64,000 nucleotides of DNA, from the NCBI GenBank assembly GCA_963747005.1, contig CAVVDT010000004.1, positions 186,001-250,000 on the forward strand, in the 5' to 3' direction. The translations under genes were made by a program, and so were the position numbers. Shown piece by piece: positions 26,370 through 34,773 of the stretch. This stretch comes from CAVVDT01 sp963747005 (GTDB lineage: Bacteria; Pseudomonadota; Alphaproteobacteria; Rhizobiales; Aestuariivirgaceae). Every line of letters starts with the position of its first letter. The first letter of the stretch is position 1. Under the pieces are notes generated by a model. That model had not been told where the DNA came from, ran no database searches, and saw only the letters and a list, made by a program, of their open reading frames with translations.

Positions 26370-26843
26370 CTATCCGCCGGCCGCCGCCTTCTTCAGGCGT
26401 TCCTGCAATTCCACCGGCCACAAGGCCTTGCGGTCGTAGTAGATGTCGAACGACGGTACCTCGTCCGGCAGTTCGACCCAAGGCAGCTTGGTGCAGGTAT
26501 AGATGTGGACATCCGGCGCCAGGGCGGAAGGATCATCCAGCGTCCCGATGCGCACGAAGCGCAGGAAAGCCCGGCGTCCGTAGTCGCTCCACACCGCCGT
26601 CTGGCATTTCGGGCAGCGATGGATGTCGTGCGGATTGCCGCTGTCGGTGGGCATCGGCACCGCCACCGGGGTATCTTTGAGCACCTCGATCCGGTCCGTC
26701 TCTATCATGCCGTTGAGGACGAAGGCGCTGCCGGTCTCGCGCTGGCAATGAAGACAATGGCAGCAATGCACGAACATCGGCCGCGCCTTGAGCCGATAGC
26801 GCACTGCCCCGCAACCGCACCCGCCCTCGAAACCTTCAGACAT
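26370..26843 (-). CDS. GFA (glutathione-dependent formaldehyde-activating-like) family protein
   Basis: 157 residues with the zinc-binding cysteines of the GFA fold: GGCGCGAVRYRL, VHCCHCLHCQRETGSAF and RCPKCQTAVWS. The family is named for Gfa of Paracoccus, but most members have no shown role in formaldehyde metabolism. A GGGAGG sequence fits the ATG at 26843 at the right spacing; the upstream in-frame ATG at 26852 is too close to it. The gene is convergent with the D-aminoacylase gene, 7 bp apart. Confidence 0.9.
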   Translation of the reverse strand: MSEGFEGGCGCGAVRYRLKARPMFVHCCHCLHCQRETGSAFVLNGMIETDRIEVLKDTPVAVPMPTDSGNPHDIHRCPKCQTAVWSDYGRRAFLRFVRIGTLDDPSALAPDVHIYTCTKLPWVELPDEVPSFDIYYDRKALWPVELQERLKKAAAGG

Positions 26844-27151
26844 GAAATCCATCCTCCCACGACGATGCCGACCGCTTTGCAAGCCGGTTCCAACAATCTA
26901 TCGGCGGCCACGATATTCTCAAATACGCCACTTCAGCGACGACGTCATGTCCTGCGCCCAAGCACGACCAGTGATCGGATTGCGTCACGCCGTGGCGTTC
27001 AGGATAGTCGATACCGGTACATCAGGGCATACGGGCAAAACATGCGGAATATTGAAGTAGCCGGGACGATCAGCGTTACTTTTTCTTCTCCCGAGACTTT
27101 CAGTTTGCTACAGTCTTATGGGGCGTTCTCTGGAACTAACGGGAGGCCGGA
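26844..27151. other. Intergenic region between the GFA gene and the RTX gene
   Basis: About 308 bp between divergent genes, lower in GC than the neighbours toward its right end. It should carry promoters for both genes. I see no convincing -35/-10 pair, no long inverted repeat and no reliable small ORF. Confidence 0.5.
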
Positions 27152-29500
27152 ATGGCGCTTGTTACATTGCTGGATGGCTCGAGCACGTTTCTCTCGTATC
27201 GTAGCCCGGCATTTCGCCTCTCCGATACCGAGGCCAACACGCTCATAATCACCGATACGTTTCCGGTGTCGGAAGATTTCGGCAAGGTGAAATTCACGCT
27301 CAGCGGTGGCAACCTCACCGATCTGGTTCTGACTGACCTCACCGGCCATGTGTTCGCAACTTACTCCGGCGGCACGACGCCGCTCGCCAGTCTGTTGTCG
27401 GCACTGAACGGCGCGCTCAACGACGACCAGTCCTATGCGGCGGCCGTCATGGTGCTCGGCGGCGATGACACCATCATCGGTTCCACAGAGAGCGACCAGT
27501 TCATCGAGACCGGCGCCGGCAACGATGTCGTGAAGGCCGGCGCGGGCGATGACCTCATATACAAGTGGCTGGCCGGCAATTTGACGGTCAATGGCGGCGC
27601 CGGCACTGACACGCTGCTGTTCCAGGCGGAGATTGGCAATGTATACCCGACCGCGTTCACCCAGCAATTGATCGTCAATCTTACGACCGGCGTCGGGCAA
27701 AACCCGTATGGCGGAACCCTCTCCCTGAAAAACGTCGAGAACATTGTCGGCACCTCCCAGGCCGATATCATCACCGGCGACGCTGCCGACAACATCATCG
27801 GTGACGGCCGCTTCGACGTCGGCGCCGACACCATCAACGCGCGCGGTGGCGACGACACTGTCAGGATTGCACCGTTTGCCACCGGCATCAGGGCCAATGG
27901 CGGCGCCGGCACCGATACGCTGGTCTTCCAGATCGATCAACTCGGCAACACGCTTGATCTCATCAACCAGGCCAATAATTCCGGCATATTCGCCGGCAGC
28001 CTCTTCACCAACTTCGAGCACTACGAAACCGGCGGCGATTTCAGTTCTGCCTTCGCTTCCTACAATTTCAACCTCAGCAACAGAGGCGAGAGCCTGCTCG
28101 TGCGGGCCGGCATATTGAACATCGCCATGAACGGCGGCGACGACGTCCTGACCGTCGCCAGTTCCTTCCACGGCCAGCCGGTGATCGCCAAGGGCGGCGC
28201 CGGCACCGACACGCTGATCTTCAATCAGGCGTTTGGAACCAACATCCTCGATCTGGCCAACCAGGCCAATAATACCGGGGTGTTCGCCATGGGCACCTAC
28301 ACCGGGTTCGAAATCTTCCAAACGCTGATCATGCAGGATTCCAACGGCAATCCGTTTGGCAGCGGTGTGCTGAATTTCCGCGGAGCCGGGCATGCCGATC
28401 AAGTGCTGGCTGGCCTGGGTGCCGACACGCTTTTCGGTGCCGGCGGCGCTGATAACCTGGCGGGCAATGATGGCAACGACGTCCTCAAAGGCGGCGCCGG
28501 TGCCGATGTCCTGCGCGGCGGCGCCGGCGACGATCTGCTTGTCGGGGGGCTGGGCGCCGACCGCCTCGTCGGCGCGGCGGGCAATGACACCGTGAGCTAT
28601 TCCGGCTCGAGCGCCGGAGTACAGGTCAATCTGTCGGGCGGCAGCGGCGTGGGTGGCGATGCTCAGGACGATACCTTCGCCGGCATCGAGAATATTGCCG
28701 GCTCGGCCCACAACGACGTGCTCACCGGCAATGGCGGCGCCAACTGGTTGTTCGGCGATCGCGGCAACGACACGCTCACCAGTCTGGGCGGCGACGACAT
28801 GCTGAAAGGCGCCGGGGGCACCGACAAGCTCATCGGCGGGGCCGGCGACGACACGCTCCTTGGCGGCGGCGGTATCGACACGCTCCTCGGCGGGAACGGC
28901 AATGATCTCCTCGTCGGCGGACCGGGCGGCGACAGTATCTTCGGCGGCACCGGCGACGACACCGTCAGCTACGCTGCCTCAAGCACCGGCGTCACCGTCA
29001 ACCTGGCCGCCGGCACCGGCCTTGGCGGCGATGCCGCGGGCGACCATCTCGCCGCCGTGGAGAATGTCATCGGCTCCAACCACGACGACCGTCTGACCGG
29101 CGATTCCGGTGCCAACCTGCTCGACGGCGGCAGCGGCAATGACACGCTGGTCGGTGGCGCGGGCAGCGATGTTCTGCGCGGCGGTCCCGGTAGCGATATC
29201 TTCGTCTACAACGATGTGAGCGACAGCGCCCCGACACCCGCATTGCGCGACGTGATCGGCTATTTCGCCCATGGCCACGACCAAATCGACCTTTCCGCCA
29301 TCGATGCCGGCAGCTCCGACGGCAGTTTCACCTTCATCGGCACGGCCGGCTTTTCCCACACTGCCGGCGAGTTGCGCTATTTCATCAACGGCGCCGGCCA
29401 CACCATCGTTGAGGCGAGCACCGGCACCGGTGCGGTGCACGATTTTCAGATCGAGACCCTCAACAGCGTCGTCCTGACGGCGGACGATTTCATATTGTAG
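27152..29500 (+). CDS. Large RTX (haemolysin-type calcium-binding) secreted protein
   Basis: 782 residues, acidic, Gly/Asp-rich and Cys-poor, without a Sec signal peptide. Residues 1-100 form a non-repeat N-terminus. Two degenerate modules in the middle share GGAGTDTL, then LDL-NQANN-G-FA, then a phenylalanine-rich turn. Residues about 415-690 carry nonapeptide repeats GGxGxDxLx (for example LKGGAGADVLRGGAGDDLLV) in blocks split by two SYSGSSAGVQVNLSGG-type beta segments. The C-terminus (SDIFVYNDVSDSAP, DVIGYFAHGHDQIDLSAID) is of the serralysin C-terminal type used for type I secretion. No enzyme domain is visible, so it may be an adhesin or surface-layer-like protein. Its secretion ABC transporter is not in the window. 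GGGAGG precedes the ATG. Confidence 0.92.
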   Translation: MALVTLLDGSSTFLSYRSPAFRLSDTEANTLIITDTFPVSEDFGKVKFTLSGGNLTDLVLTDLTGHVFATYSGGTTPLASLLSALNGALNDDQSYAAAVMVLGGDDTIIGSTESDQFIETGAGNDVVKAGAGDDLIYKWLAGNLTVNGGAGTDTLLFQAEIGNVYPTAFTQQLIVNLTTGVGQNPYGGTLSLKNVENIVGTSQADIITGDAADNIIGDGRFDVGADTINARGGDDTVRIAPFATGIRANGGAGTDTLVFQIDQLGNTLDLINQANNSGIFAGSLFTNFEHYETGGDFSSAFASYNFNLSNRGESLLVRAGILNIAMNGGDDVLTVASSFHGQPVIAKGGAGTDTLIFNQAFGTNILDLANQANNTGVFAMGTYTGFEIFQTLIMQDSNGNPFGSGVLNFRGAGHADQVLAGLGADTLFGAGGADNLAGNDGNDVLKGGAGADVLRGGAGDDLLVGGLGADRLVGAAGNDTVSYSGSSAGVQVNLSGGSGVGGDAQDDTFAGIENIAGSAHNDVLTGNGGANWLFGDRGNDTLTSLGGDDMLKGAGGTDKLIGGAGDDTLLGGGGIDTLLGGNGNDLLVGGPGGDSIFGGTGDDTVSYAASSTGVTVNLAAGTGLGGDAAGDHLAAVENVIGSNHDDRLTGDSGANLLDGGSGNDTLVGGAGSDVLRGGPGSDIFVYNDVSDSAPTPALRDVIGYFAHGHDQIDLSAIDAGSSDGSFTFIGTAGFSHTAGELRYFINGAGHTIVEASTGTGAVHDFQIETLNSVVLTADDFIL

Positions 29501-29744
29501 GCCCCGCCCCGGTAATTCAACGCCCCCGTCAGCAAGGCACGGACATCCACGCCCGGCAAGGTCGGGTCTTGCCAATCGGCAGCCATTTGCGCCAATCTGG
29601 CCGTGGCAGGGAATCTCTTTGGGGGGAAGGTCGGTGCGCTCCTGCCGCGGCCGGTAGACAATTCAATCACGTCCATCCAGTCGGCGGAAATCAGGGGAAC
29701 GGATGACTTATTTCTTGCCGGCTTGCCGGCCGCCAGGTTAGCCC

Positions 29745-30911
29745 ATGCGGCTCGTCACGCCGGTCGAACGCGTCCTGATCGCCCTCGGTCCCAGCCGCAA
29801 CATCCTGCTGCTCAGCCTTGATGAGCCGGTGACGGTGGCCGAGGCCATGGCGCAGGTCATGGCCTGGATCGACTGCTGGCCGCGTTTCAGGATGGTGTTT
29901 CGCGATTTCGGCCCATGGAACCGTGCCGACGAGACCGACATCGACCTGGCGCGCCATGTCATTGCCATCGAGGCTGGCGACACGCCTGTCGAGGACCTGC
30001 TGGTCGATACCCTCACCGGCTCGACAGACGGCGATATCCCGCCATGGCGACTGATCCTGGTAAACGCGGCGGACGGCCTGGGCAGAGGCCCCTGCCGGGT
30101 GATCGTCCACTTCGATCATACCATCGCCGACGGCATCCGCTTCGTGAATATCCTGACGGCCTGCCGCAGCCACGCCAGAGAGCCCGGCGAGTTCACCGCG
30201 GCGGCGGCACAGGCACGCCGGTTCACCTATGGCGAGTTCATGCGGCTGCCGCGCGACCAGCGCATCAACGTGCCGGATGTCGCCCTCGTCACCACCGACA
30301 TGCGCGACGACCTGACACCCGTCAACGGCAACCGCGCCGGCGCCACCCGGCGCCTCACCCAGGCCATGACCCGGGCCGTGGCGCGGGTGGTGCCCGGCCG
30401 TCGCATCAACGGGCGCTGCGGCATGGTCGCTATGACCGGGCGGCGCCAGGCGAGCGAAGCCAACGCCATCACAGCAGTGGAGGTCGATTCAGGCCCCGAC
30501 GATTGCCCCGCCCGGCTGTCGCCGGTCGCCACGATCATCAGCCGGCTCACCCGCAAGCAATGGTTCATGGTGGCGGGACAGACGGTGCTTTCATTCTTTC
30601 CCTCAAGCCTCGCCCGCCGCCTGACCGCCGGCATGGCGACCCAATGGGACGGGCTTTTGACTCTGGTCCCGTTCGGCCGCCGGCCGGTGCACTTTGCCGG
30701 GCGCAAGGCTTGCGAATTGTGGTGTATGACGGTGCCGGTGATGCCGGTGCCGCTGCTTCTCCTCACCGGCACTTATTGCAATCGCTTCCAGATGTCGGTG
30801 ATCACCGCCTGGGAATGGCGCGGCAAGGCCAAGGTCTTCGCCGAGGCGCTGGAAGCGGAATTGCGCCGCCCCGCGCAAGAGGCCGTCGATTGTGCCGAAT
30901 TGGTGGAGTGA
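29745..30911 (+). CDS. WS/DGAT-like O-acyltransferase
   Basis: 388 residues, shorter than the usual 450-480. The N-terminus TPVERVLIALGPSRNILLLS resembles the family start. HFDHTIADGIRFVNIL matches the catalytic HHxxxDG motif with the first His replaced by Asp and the second, catalytic His kept. The C-terminal region VPFGRRPVHFAGRKACELWC and GTYCNRFQMSVITAWEW resembles the conserved C-terminal domain. It would acylate an alcohol or diacylglycerol from acyl-CoA, or act on another acceptor. The 3' end (from about 30372) is repeated in damaged form at 33082-33451. The 244 bp upstream show no other feature. Confidence 0.72.
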   Translation: MRLVTPVERVLIALGPSRNILLLSLDEPVTVAEAMAQVMAWIDCWPRFRMVFRDFGPWNRADETDIDLARHVIAIEAGDTPVEDLLVDTLTGSTDGDIPPWRLILVNAADGLGRGPCRVIVHFDHTIADGIRFVNILTACRSHAREPGEFTAAAAQARRFTYGEFMRLPRDQRINVPDVALVTTDMRDDLTPVNGNRAGATRRLTQAMTRAVARVVPGRRINGRCGMVAMTGRRQASEANAITAVEVDSGPDDCPARLSPVATIISRLTRKQWFMVAGQTVLSFFPSSLARRLTAGMATQWDGLLTLVPFGRRPVHFAGRKACELWCMTVPVMPVPLLLLTGTYCNRFQMSVITAWEWRGKAKVFAEALEAELRRPAQEAVDCAELVE

Positions 30912-30935
30912 CCGTGTCGCCGGCCCCGGTCGAAT

Positions 30936-31781
30936 TCAGAATCCCGCGTAGATGCGGCCCAGTTCGGTCAGGTTTCCCGCCTTGTCGAAGAGGAACGAAC
31001 CTGACATTGCCGGCCGTCTCCTGCACGCCGAGCTATACCAGGCATAGCGCTCGACATACGGCAACGCCTCAAGCTGGGGAATGACCTCGCGCATGAACCC
31101 TTGCACGATCGCGGGATCGACGCCGGTCTGCGACTTCCAGTTTGCCACGGCGAATTCGGTCAACCAGATCGGGCGATTGTAGGCAGCATGCACGCGCGCC
31201 AGAAACCGCAGCAACGCCTGTGGCCGGGGCTTGCCGTACCAGTGAACGGCAACGAAATCGATTTTCAGGCGGGCTGCTTCAGCCTCCTGCATGAAACTGC
31301 GCATCCACGGCGCGAGGGCATGGGCCGGCGCCGGTGAGCCGATGCGCCCGGCAGCCGCGCTGAGCTTCGGCCACAGGGATATGGCTTCATCCACCGACAT
31401 GTCCGCTTGTCGGCGCTGATCGGGTTCATTGAAGCCCAGAAGCACCTGCGAGCCCTGCACCGCAGGCATGCCCTCATCGAATACCCTGCCCGAGCGCCAC
31501 ACCATCGGCACGAACTCGGCACCGGAATTCGCCGGCGCGGTCGCCCGAAAGCCCCAATTGTAGTACCACGATACATCCAGCGACATGATCAGCTTTTGCG
31601 TCAGTTCGGGCGTGAAACACTTCCACAAACCGACCCCCTTCTTGACGGACCCGGCCTCGCTCGGCCCCGAAAGCGCCGTCAGGGCGACGATAGCAACCAC
31701 AAGCAGCAGCACCGCGAGCCGAACGATGCCCCGCCGCCGCGCGCCCCGTTCACAAACGGATATCGGTTTCGCCTCGTCCAT
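30936..31781 (-). CDS. GH128-like glycoside hydrolase (Asl1-type), membrane-anchored or secreted
   Basis: 281 residues with an N-terminal hydrophobic anchor or signal (IVRLAVLLLVVAIVALTALS). The TIM-barrel domain starts KKGVGLWKCFTPELTQKL and SLDVSWYYNWGF. Family signatures are LLGFNEPDQRRQADMSVDEA (acid/base Glu) and IDFVAVHWYGKPRP, then IWLTEFAVANWK (nucleophile Glu). GH128 enzymes cleave beta-1,3-glucans. The ATG at 31781 has GGAGG about 11 bases upstream; the longer open frame to 32066 is not signal-like. It is the only minus-strand gene between the two acyltransferase copies and is convergent with the intact one. Confidence 0.82.
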   Translation of the reverse strand: MDEAKPISVCERGARRRGIVRLAVLLLVVAIVALTALSGPSEAGSVKKGVGLWKCFTPELTQKLIMSLDVSWYYNWGFRATAPANSGAEFVPMVWRSGRVFDEGMPAVQGSQVLLGFNEPDQRRQADMSVDEAISLWPKLSAAAGRIGSPAPAHALAPWMRSFMQEAEAARLKIDFVAVHWYGKPRPQALLRFLARVHAAYNRPIWLTEFAVANWKSQTGVDPAIVQGFMREVIPQLEALPYVERYAWYSSACRRRPAMSGSFLFDKAGNLTELGRIYAGF

Positions 31782-32176
31782 GCCTGTTGCAGCCTCCATC
31801 GCCAGTGCCGTCACCGTTCCAGGTTGTCGCCGCAACGTCGCGAGCAGATGAACATGGTGCAACAATGTGTTGCTTTTGCATCGACGAAAGACGACGGTCG
31901 CACACTCCGCAACCGTCATTGTCCGCAGGCATCCGGTATGAAACGGCCGGCCTTCATAGCTTGCGCCGCTATCCCCCGCAAAGTCGCCTGGCTGGCGGCC
32001 GGCGAACATTGCCACGGCCACCGTATTCGCATAATGAATTGCGCGTTCATCGTATGATCCCGGCAAGCTCCCGGTGATGGTTGCAGGATCACGAATGAAA
32101 CAGCCGGGCCCGTGACCGCTGGTGATAATCTGCGTTTAGTTCGAATTGGCCAAATCAAAAGGGAAGATAACGAAGA

Positions 32177-33040
32177 ATGATCGAAGCTACTCCCGAATTT
32201 TTGCAACTGGGGCCATGGAACGCCAGAGCGATGGCACACCTGCGGCTGCCCTGGTTCAGGAAATATCCGACGATGCTGACTCAGGAAGAAATGCATATGC
32301 TGGCGTTTCTGACTTCGCAGTGCACGTTGCCGGACGGAGAAATTGTTGACCTTGGGCCATTCATGGGTGGGTCGACGGTATCTCTTGGCTGGGGATTGAA
32401 CAACGGCCCCCGCAAAGGCCAGCCAATATATAGTTTTGATATATTTTCCGCCAACGAGAACCAGAAGAAGACGTTTTACTACGCCAAAGGATATAAACAA
32501 TTCGAAGGAAATAATATATTTCCGCTGTTTAAACAGTTAATGTTGAAATACAATATCAAAAGCATTGCGCAAAAATCCGATATAAGAATCGTGAAATGGA
32601 AGCTTCCTATTTCTATTTTGTTCATAGATCTATCAAAATCATGGTCAATCAATGATCATTTGTTGAAGAATTTCTTTCCCGCATTGGTTCCAGGCGCTAT
32701 CATTATTCAACAGGATTTCATGTATGCAAGAACACCATGGGTGTGCTCAACCATGTATGCCCTGAGGGATTTTTGCGCCTTTGCGGGGCATACGGATTAC
32801 AATTCCGCTATTTTCGTCGTGAAAGACACCCTGCCAAATGACGCGCTGGACAGATGCCTGTCAACAAACATGCAAAGATCCGACATCCTGGATTCTTTCA
32901 GATGGGCAAGAACATTGATCAAGGACTATCGTGCGCTGGAGATGGTCGAAATGATGAAGAACTCCTACCTGGCGCATCCCGATGCCGTTGATGAAGCGGC
33001 GTTCTCGCCTCCCGACATACCACCGCTCGGCATCTATTAG
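32177..33040 (+). CDS. SAM-dependent methyltransferase-like protein, AT-rich, probably acquired
   Basis: 287 residues. GEIVDLGPFMGGSTVSLGWG looks like methyltransferase motif I, and IYSFDIFSAN like the acidic strand-2 end. SILFIDLSKSWSINDHLLKN, then FPALVPGAIIIQQDF resemble the TylF/macrocin-type (Methyltransf_24) later strands. No signal or membrane segment. The central part is strikingly AT-rich (32430-32700) with rare AT-rich codons, unlike all neighbours, which points to horizontal transfer. Such genes often occur beside surface-polysaccharide genes; here it neighbours a glycosidase. Substrate and even methyl transfer are unproven. Confidence 0.65.
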   Translation: MIEATPEFLQLGPWNARAMAHLRLPWFRKYPTMLTQEEMHMLAFLTSQCTLPDGEIVDLGPFMGGSTVSLGWGLNNGPRKGQPIYSFDIFSANENQKKTFYYAKGYKQFEGNNIFPLFKQLMLKYNIKSIAQKSDIRIVKWKLPISILFIDLSKSWSINDHLLKNFFPALVPGAIIIQQDFMYARTPWVCSTMYALRDFCAFAGHTDYNSAIFVVKDTLPNDALDRCLSTNMQRSDILDSFRWARTLIKDYRALEMVEMMKNSYLAHPDAVDEAAFSPPDIPPLGIY

Positions 33041-33081
33041 CCGCTGCGTAATGGCTTGATTTCCCCGGATCAGCCTGCTCC

Positions 33082-33451
33082 TGGGCCGTGGCGCAGGTAG
33101 CGCCCGGTTATCGCCGGTCGCCACGATCATCAGCCGGCTTACCGGCAAGCAATGGTTCATGGTGACCGGGCAGACGGTGCTTTCGTTCTGTCCCTCAAGC
33201 CTCGCCCGCCGCCTGACCGCCGGCCGGTGCACTTTACCGGATGCAAGGCCTGCGAACTGTGGTGCATGACGGTGCCGGTGATGCCGGTGCCGCTGCTTCT
33301 CCTCACCGGCACTTATTGCAATCGCTTTCAGATGTCGGTGATCACCGCCTGGGAATGGCGCGGCAAGGCCAAGGTCTTCGCCGAGGCGCTGGAAGCGGAA
33401 TTGCGCCGCCCCGCGCAAGAGACCGTCGACTGCGCCGAAATGGTGGAGTGA
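33082..33451 (+). pseudogene. Decayed duplicate of the WS/DGAT-like gene 3' end
   Basis: Near-identical to 30372-30911 but with two internal deletions: about 118 bp lost around a shared CCCGG, and 52 bp lost between CCGCCGG copies (the join is at about 33220). The last 220 bp differ from the intact copy at only a few positions and end at the same GTGGAGTGA. The first deletion breaks the frame relative to any upstream start. With the intact copy it forms direct repeats bracketing about 2.2 kb that hold the GH128 and AT-rich genes. Confidence 0.88.
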
Positions 33452-33486
33452 TTGCCGGCTTCTTCGTGATGCATTTCCCGCTCTGT

Positions 33487-34326
33487 TCAAACCGCAGGGA
33501 CCGCTTCCGGAATGGCCATGTGGCGCCGCAGTTCCGCCAGCAACAGGTTGAAGTCCAGAGGTTTGTTGAGAAACCCCACCGAGCCGCTGCGGCTGCACAG
33601 TTCGCGTTCGAGTGCGTAATCCCGCCGGCCGTCCAGGCTGCGCCCCCCGGTGAGAATGATCACCGGCGTTTGCTTCGTCGCCGATGCACTGCGCAGCCGG
33701 TGGAGGAAATAGTCGCCACCGCCGCCCGGCATGAAATAGTCGGTGATGATGGCATCCGGACGCTCCTTCAGGGCGATCCCGAACCCCTCCGGACCACTGC
33801 CCGCCGTCAGGACCTGGATGCCGAGTTTGCCAAGCCTGATGGCAATCGCCTGGCAGACGCGCCGATCGTCGTCGACGGCCAGAACCTTCGATGCGCCCGG
33901 CGGCGCGGCGGGGCGCGGCTCGGCAGCAGCCGGCTTCGGTGGTGCGCCGGCCTGTTCGGAACTGGCGTTGAGAAGTTCGGCGATGACGGGCCGCAAACTC
34001 TCCCAGCTCACCGACCCCTTGAGCGCATGGTGTGCATCGAGTTCGCCGCAGCGGCGAACGATGTCCTCGCCGCCATTGCCCGTGTAAACGATGATGGGCG
34101 CGTCGAAGTGCTTTTCGCGAAGCCGTTCGCACACCCGCATGCCATCGGCGCCCGGCATGCCGACATCGATGATGACCAGATCCGGGCGCAGCTTGAGGAT
34201 CATGACCAGCGCCGTCACGCCGTTGGTAGCGGTCGCCACCCTCAAACCCGTGGATTTCAGCCTGATTTCCAGAGCCTGAACCCCCATCAGGTCATCATCG
34301 GCGACAAACACCAGCTTCGAGGTCAT
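33487..34326 (-). CDS. Double-receiver response regulator (REC-REC)
   Basis: 279 residues with two receiver domains and no output domain. REC1: FVADDD, phospho-acceptor Asp54 in LVIIDVGMPGADG, and YTGNGG; its usual Lys position reads ALKGSV. A Pro/Ala-rich linker (PPKPAAAEPRPAAPPG) joins REC2: LAVDDDRR, Asp in AIITDYFMPGGGG, ILTGG, and Lys in GFLNKPLD. It may act as a phosphate sink or protein-interaction switch. The start ATG overlaps the stop of the upstream receiver gene by one base, so the two are coupled. It is the last gene of the minus-strand signalling island. Confidence 0.9.
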   Translation of the reverse strand: MTSKLVFVADDDLMGVQALEIRLKSTGLRVATATNGVTALVMILKLRPDLVIIDVGMPGADGMRVCERLREKHFDAPIIVYTGNGGEDIVRRCGELDAHHALKGSVSWESLRPVIAELLNASSEQAGAPPKPAAAEPRPAAPPGASKVLAVDDDRRVCQAIAIRLGKLGIQVLTAGSGPEGFGIALKERPDAIITDYFMPGGGGDYFLHRLRSASATKQTPVIILTGGRSLDGRRDYALERELCSRSGSVGFLNKPLDFNLLLAELRRHMAIPEAVPAV

Positions 34327-34754
34327 CACTGCACCTGCGCGCTATGTTCTTCGGTCCGGGTATTCGGCACAGAGAACCGCTCCGGTTTCAGGGCCTTTTC
34401 GATCGCTTGCATCAATGTGGCAAAGCTGTAAGGCTTCTCGATGAAGTAGCTGGCGCCCAGTTCCTTTGCCCGCGACTTGGCCGTTTCGGCGATGTTGGCG
34501 GAAAACATCACCGCCGGTATCGAGCAGGTGCCGGTCGTCGCCCGCAGGTTGGTCAGCATGGTCAGCCCGTCCATGATCGGCATTCTGATGTCCGCGATGA
34601 TGATGTGCGGCAATGCCCTCCTGGCAAGATTGAGACCCTGCTGGCCGTCGCGGGCTTCAAGGATGCGGTACCCTGCCGCCTTGAGCCGCAGGCCCACGGC
34701 GCGAATGATGTGCGGGTCGTCCTCGACCACAAGTATCAGCTTACCGTCTTCCAT
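34326..34754 (-). CDS. Single-domain response regulator
   Basis: 142 residues, essentially one receiver domain: LVVEDDPHI, phospho-acceptor Asp55 in IIIADIRMPIMDG, Ser/Thr in VMFSAN, and Lys in YFIEKPYSFATL, with a short tail. It starts 19 bp after the stop of the REC-kinase gene and ends on the start of the double receiver. CheY-like in size, but it may serve as a phosphotransfer relay between the upstream kinase and the double receiver. The ATG at 34754 was chosen because longer forms overlap the kinase gene. Confidence 0.9.
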   Translation of the reverse strand: MEDGKLILVVEDDPHIIRAVGLRLKAAGYRILEARDGQQGLNLARRALPHIIIADIRMPIMDGLTMLTNLRATTGTCSIPAVMFSANIAETAKSRAKELGASYFIEKPYSFATLMQAIEKALKPERFSVPNTRTEEHSAQVQ

Positions 34755-34773
34755 GGGACTTTGCGGCCTCGTG

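Noticed and set aside
27152..29500. Tandem GGxGxDxLx DNA repeats read as a possible CRISPR or minisatellite
   Set aside because: The periodicity is 27 bp at codon level and encodes RTX nonapeptides; there are no spacers.
29603..29821. Open frame reading SAEIRGTDDLFLAG just upstream of the WS/DGAT-like gene, resembling a WS/DGAT N-terminus in another frame
   Set aside because: The gene's own frame already contains a family-like N-terminus (TPVERVLIALG), so a frameshifted start is not needed; the resemblance is only a few residues.
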